NCBI RefSeq assembly: GCF_025420585.1
Contig: NZ_JAOEGB010000015.1
Span: 1 to 64,000 of the forward strand
Direction: 5' to 3'
DNA length: 64,000 bases
From: Planotetraspora sp. A-T 1434
GTDB taxonomy: Bacteria > Actinomycetota > Actinomycetes > Streptosporangiales > Streptosporangiaceae
Under the pieces are notes generated by a model, which was given only the letters and a program-made list of their open reading frames with translations, was not told the DNA's origin and ran no database searches. Below are positions 59,753 to 64,000 of this stretch, in pieces. The translations under genes and the position numbers were made by a program. Each line of letters opens with the position of its first letter. The stretch's first letter is position 1.

Positions 59753-61000
59753 CTACGTCGGTAGGCCCGTCGGCCGGGGTGACGACATGACCAGAGCCTC
59801 GTGCTCCTTCCTCCTGGCCCGCCGTACGAGCAGGATCAGGACGACGAGGCTGGAGACCGCGCCGCCGAGGCCCGCGATGGCGACGCCGCCGTAGACGGTG
59901 ATCGCCCGCTCGTCGCGGCGCACGACCACGATGGGGCCGCCCCGGTCGGTGGCCGCGCGCACGGTCCGGCCTGGATCCTGGACGCCCGGCCCCGACGCCG
60001 TGGCCCTGTGGCGGGCGAGGACCGCCGCCATGCTCAGCGCCCGGTACGCGTTGACCACACCGAAGCCCGTGCCGGTGTTGTACGGGCTCTTCTGGGCCGG
60101 AGACGAGGTGAGCGCCTGGGCGACGAGCGCGGGCGACATCCCCGGGTGGCGCGACTTGATCAGCGCCGCCACCCCCGACACGAGCGCGGTGGCCTGCGAG
60201 GTCCCCCGGCCGACCCAGTATTCGTCGCCCGGCCCCGCGCCAAGGACGTCGACGCCGGGCGCCGCCACGAGGACGGAGGAGTTCCGGTTCGAGAACGACG
60301 CGCGGCGCAGCGCCGGCGTGACCGCTGCCACGGAGATCACGCCGGGGATGGAAGCGGGGTACGAGTACGGCGCGGTGCGCTTGCCGGCGCCGTCGTTGCC
60401 CGCGGCGGCCACCAGCACGACCCCTTTGGAGATCGCGTAGCGGATCGCCTCACGCTCGGCCTCGGTCGGGAGGTCCTTGGAGATCGACAGGTTGATCACC
60501 TCCGCTCCGTGGTCCACGGCGTACCGGATGCCCTTGGCGACCACGCCCTCGAAACGGGGGTCGGAGTTGAACGTGCGGAAGCCGGGCTCCTCGTCCTCCA
60601 GGATCACCCGCACAGACAGCACCCTGGCCTCCGGCGCGACGCCGATGACGCCGTCGCCGCCTCCCGGGCCGTGCCCGTGGCCCGCGATGAGGGAGGCCAT
60701 GTAGGTGCCGTGCAGGCGGACCGGCTCGACGTCGTCCGGGTTGGCCCCGGCGGTGAAGTCCTTGCCGATGACCACCGATCCGGCCAGGTCGTGGTGCTCG
60801 GGGTCCACCCCCGAGTCGAGGACGGCCACGGTCACGCCCCTGCCCTTGGTCACGGCCCAGGCGTCCGCGACGTCCAGGGTCCGCAGGACCGCCTCCTGGC
60901 TCACCCGCACGTCGTCGGCGAGAGCCGTACGAGGCGCGACGGGAAGCAGGGCGGCGGCGAAGGCGAAGGCCGCGACGGCGTGCCCGGCGCGTCTCAGCAC
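59753..61000 (-). CDS. Mycosin-like S8 family serine protease, active
   Basis: This 415-residue subtilisin-type protease has a signal peptide (about residues 5-30), Asp in VAVLDSGVDPEHH near 55, His in LHGTYMASLIAGHG near 90 and Ser in GRGTSQATALVSG near 268. A C-terminal membrane helix precedes a basic tail. The layout matches mycosins of type VII secretion, but no Ecc or Esx genes are nearby. GTG 61000 has GGAG five bases upstream and overlaps the partner gene by GTGCTGA. Confidence 0.88.
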   Translation of the reverse strand: MLRRAGHAVAAFAFAAALLPVAPRTALADDVRVSQEAVLRTLDVADAWAVTKGRGVTVAVLDSGVDPEHHDLAGSVVIGKDFTAGANPDDVEPVRLHGTYMASLIAGHGHGPGGGDGVIGVAPEARVLSVRVILEDEEPGFRTFNSDPRFEGVVAKGIRYAVDHGAEVINLSISKDLPTEAEREAIRYAISKGVVLVAAAGNDGAGKRTAPYSYPASIPGVISVAAVTPALRRASFSNRNSSVLVAAPGVDVLGAGPGDEYWVGRGTSQATALVSGVAALIKSRHPGMSPALVAQALTSSPAQKSPYNTGTGFGVVNAYRALSMAAVLARHRATASGPGVQDPGRTVRAATDRGGPIVVVRRDERAITVYGGVAIAGLGGAVSSLVVLILLVRRARRKEHEALVMSSPRPTGLPT

Positions 61001-61728
61001 TGCCACTCCCTGGCGGCGCAGTCCGGGGACGCCGGGGCGGTGAGCGTGGCGGCGATGTTCCCGACCAGGTCGCCGGTGAAGGAGAACATGGTCGGCCGCT
61101 GACTGCCGACGCCTCTGGCCGGGCGTCCGTCCACCTGCCCGACCGTGCTCATCACGACGTAGGGGCCGGCCTGCCGCACGGTGCCGGCCTGGCGGCCTCC
61201 GGCGGTGAAGCGATCTGTCACGGTGCCGGGGAAGGCCAGGGCGCGCAGCCCCGGGTACGGCCCGCCGTTCCGGGGGAACGCCGCCTTGGCGGCCGCCGCC
61301 GAAGCGGCGTCGGGGAACGCCGCGACCCCGATCGTCACCACGATGCCCTGGAGCGCGTCGAGGTAGGTCGCCCGGAGGATCGCGTGGCAGTGGGCGGCCA
61401 GCACCGCCTTGCGCAGTGCCGCGTCGACGGCTGCCCGGCAGTCGATCCTCGACGAGATGCCGACCCTGCGCGCCGTCTCCCCGCCTCCCTGTTCGCCGGT
61501 GTAGGGCAGCGTCGGCGGGAAGATCCGGCCGGCCGGCCATAACGCCCAGCGCCGGGAGACCTCGGTGGCGCTCGCCTGCCGGATCTCGGCCGCGCTCGGA
61601 CCGCGGGTCAGCTCGGCGCCCGCGGCGGTCGCCGCGACGCCCGCGACCGCGGCGCAGATCAGGGTGAGCGCGGAGGCCACGAGCAGGGCCGGCCAGGTCC
61701 TGGTCTCACCCACCACGCCTCCGCTCAC
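60994..61728 (-). CDS. Membrane-anchored extracytoplasmic protein paired with active mycosin-like protease
   Basis: This 244-residue protein has one N-terminal membrane helix (about 15-38) and an extracytoplasmic domain with paired cysteines (near residues 95, 115 and the C terminus). Its shared motifs with the paralogue at 58841-59743, and the same seven-base overlap with the protease gene, show the two gene pairs came from one duplication. The start is GTG 61728, though in-frame GTG codons at 61716 and 61713 are possible. No family name is known to me. Confidence 0.7.
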   Translation of the reverse strand: MSGGVVGETRTWPALLVASALTLICAAVAGVAATAAGAELTRGPSAAEIRQASATEVSRRWALWPAGRIFPPTLPYTGEQGGGETARRVGISSRIDCRAAVDAALRKAVLAAHCHAILRATYLDALQGIVVTIGVAAFPDAASAAAAKAAFPRNGGPYPGLRALAFPGTVTDRFTAGGRQAGTVRQAGPYVVMSTVGQVDGRPARGVGSQRPTMFSFTGDLVGNIAATLTAPASPDCAAREWQC

Positions 61729-61795
61729 TCGGTTCGCGGGTTCACCTCAGCGACCTTAACCCGACTTGACACCCATCATCCCCACAAATCCGCCT

Positions 61796-61848
61796 GGAAA
61801 GTACTTGACGGTACGGAAAGCGGAAAGTATTTTCCACTATGGAAAGTA
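61796..61848 (+). promoter_or_regulatory. Promoter with four GGAAAG repeats
   Basis: A -35 TTGACG (61805-61810) and -10 TATTTT (61828-61833) are 17 bases apart. GGAAAG occurs at 61796, 61815, 61822 and 61841 with spacings 19, 7 and 19, flanking and overlapping both promoter elements. The arrangement suggests a repressor bound to two half-site pairs, perhaps the HTH protein of the operon. Confidence 0.65.
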
Positions 61849-61874
61849 AATGCCGAGACAGTGGAGGAACCCCT

Positions 61875-62354
61875 GTGAATCCCCTCATGAATCCTCAGGA
61901 GGCGGCGCAGAGCCTCGCCGACATCCGTAGAACGCAGGCGAAGGCCGTCGGATCCCAGCCGTGGTTCCCGACCTGGTACATGGTGGGGGTGGGCCTCTTC
62001 GTCACCGGCGCCCAGTTGGTCACCGAGCCCGGGACGCCTGCCGTCGTCATGGCGGCCGGCGGCGGCGTGCTCGCCGTGGGCCTCGGAGCGCTGATCGCGC
62101 GACTCGTGACGTCACGGCGGATGACCGCGCACCGCAGCGTCCTGTCGGCCGCCGGAATGGCGGGCTTCGCGCTCTGGCTCGCGCTGAGTATCGGCCCGGC
62201 CCTGGCGCTGGCGCTGTGGATGTCCACCCGCGAGGTGGCCTACGCTCGGACCTACGCGGCACTGGGGATGAGCGCCTTTATGGCGCTGACCGGGCCGTAC
62301 GTCGCCCGGTGGATCTCCCGCCAAATGGCTATGAAGATCGAAAAAGGGGTGTGA
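61875..62354 (+). CDS. Four-helix membrane protein
   Basis: This 159-residue membrane protein has an N-terminal cytoplasmic helix (about residues 5-30) and about four hydrophobic segments (about 35-60, 62-82, 95-118 and 128-145). GTG 61875 has GGAGG seven bases upstream. Its TGA overlaps the ATG of the HTH gene by one base. In actinobacteria such small membrane proteins paired with an HTH_34 regulator are common, but the function is unknown. Confidence 0.75.
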   Translation: MNPLMNPQEAAQSLADIRRTQAKAVGSQPWFPTWYMVGVGLFVTGAQLVTEPGTPAVVMAAGGGVLAVGLGALIARLVTSRRMTAHRSVLSAAGMAGFALWLALSIGPALALALWMSTREVAYARTYAALGMSAFMALTGPYVARWISRQMAMKIEKGV

Positions 62355-62656
62355 TGGAGCTCGATCCCGTCATTCACGCCCCCACCCGGCTGCAGATCGT
62401 GTCACTGCTCGCGGCGGCGGAGCAGGCCGAGTTCGGCTTCGTGAGGGACACCCTCGGCATTAGTGACTCGGTGCTGTCGAAGCACGCGAGCGCGCTGGAG
62501 GCGGTCGGATATGTGCATATAAAGAAGGGCCACGTCGGCAAGCGGCCCAAGACCTGGTACAGCCTCACCGAGGTCGGGCGGGCGGCGTTCACCCTATACG
62601 TGGCGAACCTGCAGAAGATCGTCTCCCCCAGCGGCCTGACCGTCCTCTCCGACTGA
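62354..62656 (+). CDS. Small winged-helix transcriptional regulator (HTH_34 type)
   Basis: This 100-residue protein is a single winged-helix domain. It has HAPTRLQIVSLLAAAEQ at residues 8-24, a recognition helix in ISDSVLSKHASALE and a wing containing GHVGKRPKTWYSLT. It is co-translated with the membrane protein and probably represses the shared promoter, whose GGAAAG repeats could be its site. The signal is unknown. Confidence 0.85.
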   Translation: MELDPVIHAPTRLQIVSLLAAAEQAEFGFVRDTLGISDSVLSKHASALEAVGYVHIKKGHVGKRPKTWYSLTEVGRAAFTLYVANLQKIVSPSGLTVLSD

Positions 62657-62677
62657 GCCCCACTGAGCGCTCCAACG

Positions 62678-62718
62678 CGTACGGCTGCCGCCTCCGCGTG
62701 GGAGGCGGCAGCCGTACG
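62678..62718. terminator. Bidirectional terminator between HTH gene and moeZ
   Basis: Perfect 18-bp arms begin CGTACGGCTGCC and end GGCAGCCGTACG, around a 5-base loop (62696-62700). It lies between convergent genes. Confidence 0.85.
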
Positions 62719-62726
62719 AGAGGCGA

Positions 62727-63905
62727 TCAGTAGGTGGGCAGGCTCGGGTCGACGGTCTTGACCCAGCTCAGCACGCCGCCACCGACGTGGACGGCGTCGG
62801 AGAAGCCGGCGTTCTTGAGGACCGCGAGGACCTCCGCCGACCGGCCGCCGGACTTGCAGTGCAGGACGATCTTCTTGTCCTGCGGCAGGCCCTCGAGCGC
62901 GGAGCCGTTCAGGAACTCGCCCTTGGGGATGAGCACGGCGCCCGGGATGTTCACGATCTCGTACTCGTTCTGCTCGCGGACGTCGATCAGGAAGATGTTG
63001 TCCCCCCGGTCCTGCATGTCCTTGAGCTCGGCCGCCGTGATCGTGGAGCCCGCGGCCGCCTCCTGCGCCTCGTCGGAGATGGTGCCGCAGAAGGCCTCGT
63101 AGTCGATCAGCTCGGTGATCGACGGGTTCTTGCCGCAGAGCGGGCACTCCGGGTCCTTGCGGACCTTGACGTCCCGGTACTTCATCTCCAGCGCGTCATA
63201 GATCATCAGACGGCCGACGAGCGGCTCGCCGATGCCCGTGATGACCTTGATGGCCTCGTTGACCTGGATCGAGCCGATCGAGGCGCACAGCACGCCGAGA
63301 ACGCCGCCCTCAGCGCAGCTCGGCACCATGCCGGGCGGCGGGGGCTCCGGGTAGAGGCAGCGGTAGCAGGGGCCGTGCTCGGCCCAGAACACGCTGGCCT
63401 GCCCGTCGAACCGGTAGATCGACCCCCAGACGTACGGCTTGCCGAGCAGCACGGCCGCGTCGTTGACCATGTAGCGGGTGGCGAAGTTGTCCGTCCCGTC
63501 CACGATCAGGTCGTAGCCGGAGAAGATGTCCATCACGTTGTCCGTCGTGAGGGCCACGTTGTGGATCACGACGTTGACGAGCGGGTTGATCTCGCGCACG
63601 CTGGCGGCGGCCGACTCCGCCTTGAGCCGCCCCACGTCCGACTGGCCGTGGATGATCTGCCGCTGCAGGTTCGACTCGTCGACGATGTCGAAGTCGACGA
63701 TCCCGAGAGTCCCCACCCCGGCCGCGGCCAGGTAGAGCAGCGCGGGAGAGCCCAGGCCACCCGCCCCCACACACAGCACCTTGGCGTTCTTGAGCCGCTT
63801 CTGCCCTGCCATGCCCACGTCAGGGATGATCAGGTGACGCGAGTAGCGGCGCACCTCGTCGACGGTCAGCTCAGCTGCCGGCTCTACCAGCGGTGGCAAC
63901 GACAC
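62727..63905 (-). CDS. moeZ: Adenylyltransferase/sulfurtransferase MoeZ
   Basis: This 392-residue protein joins a ThiF/MoeB adenylation domain to a rhodanese domain. It activates the C-terminal glycine of sulfur carriers (MoaD, CysO and others) and transfers sulfur. Visible are the nucleotide loop GAGGLGSPAL near residue 47, zinc cysteines CYRC and CPLC near 180 and 257, and the rhodanese active-site loop HCKSGGRSAE near 350. GTG 63905 has GGAG eight bases upstream and gives the same length as mycobacterial MoeZ (Rv3206c). Confidence 0.93.
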   Translation of the reverse strand: MSLPPLVEPAAELTVDEVRRYSRHLIIPDVGMAGQKRLKNAKVLCVGAGGLGSPALLYLAAAGVGTLGIVDFDIVDESNLQRQIIHGQSDVGRLKAESAAASVREINPLVNVVIHNVALTTDNVMDIFSGYDLIVDGTDNFATRYMVNDAAVLLGKPYVWGSIYRFDGQASVFWAEHGPCYRCLYPEPPPPGMVPSCAEGGVLGVLCASIGSIQVNEAIKVITGIGEPLVGRLMIYDALEMKYRDVKVRKDPECPLCGKNPSITELIDYEAFCGTISDEAQEAAAGSTITAAELKDMQDRGDNIFLIDVREQNEYEIVNIPGAVLIPKGEFLNGSALEGLPQDKKIVLHCKSGGRSAEVLAVLKNAGFSDAVHVGGGVLSWVKTVDPSLPTY

Positions 63906-64000
63906 AGTTCCACTCCTGCTCGGCTCCATGGGCTCATCACAAGCCCTTCTCACAACTTAACCGGCGCGTTCCGCATTCCCAATCACGCTGTCCGCCGTAT
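63906..64000. other. Right-edge stretch upstream of moeZ
   Basis: This holds the upstream region of moeZ. I see no further gene or distinct signal in it. Confidence 0.4.

Noticed and set aside
57657-61728. A type VII (ESX) secretion locus
   Set aside because: Only mycosin-like proteases are present; no Ecc, Esx, PE or PPE-like genes are found in the window.

Overview
This window comes from a high-GC actinomycete, most likely a member of the Streptosporangiales. The evidence is dense high-GC3 coding with many GTG and TTG starts, a WhiB7 regulator with its AT-hook, a mycoredoxin, a partial conservon, an F420-type PPOX protein, an AdnAB helicase-nuclease pair and mycosin-like proteases. There is no rRNA, phage, transposase or CRISPR array. 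Two initiator tRNAs are present.

Left part (1-19.0 kb): a small hypothetical gene, an orphan solute-binding lipoprotein, a two-gene partial conservon (CvnA-like kinase plus DUF742 partner) and a PPOX oxidoreductase are followed by a long minus-strand catabolic block. Read in transcription order, that block is DUF917, a short HyuA-like protein, a solute-binding lipoprotein, two DppB/DppC permeases, two DppD/DppF ATPases, a PucR regulator, HyuA and HyuB. It looks like uptake and ring opening of a hydantoin-like cyclic amide.

Middle (19.1-39.5 kb): after the two tRNA-fMet genes comes a conserved actinobacterial chromosomal neighbourhood. It holds UPF0182, a PDZ/Lon-like protease, MoaE, an SDR protein, a DUF2342 metalloprotease, NUDIX, EEP phosphatase, DUF2064-like, YgjP-like metallopeptidase, ThiF-like, ABC1 kinase, a coiled-coil protein, WhiB7 with a long attenuated leader, TesB, UvrD2, a secreted hydrolase, mycoredoxin and NudC. 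The order closely follows what I remember of M. tuberculosis Rv3193c to Rv3199c.

Island (39.6-46.0 kb): an iron-box-controlled operon encodes an ATP-grasp ligase and two IucA/IucC synthetases, with a convergent PLP decarboxylase. This gene set matches the vibrioferrin (pvsA, pvsB, pvsD, pvsE) scheme but lacks an exporter. A truncated polysaccharide-lyase remnant lies inside the island, between the second synthetase and the decarboxylase. A Uma2-family gene follows.

Right part (47.0-64 kb): AdnB and AdnA (double-strand break resection), a TagF-like glycerophosphotransferase, an alkyltransferase-like protein and two duplicated pairs of membrane protein plus mycosin-like protease. In one pair the protease has lost its whole catalytic triad. 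A membrane protein/HTH operon behind a repeat-rich promoter and MoeZ finish the window; AdnB to MoeZ again follows the mycobacterial order.

The most unusual non-coding structure is a mirror-symmetric array of six degenerate elements, spaced about 52.5 bp apart, at 26701-26940. A shorter version lies at 42833-42955.
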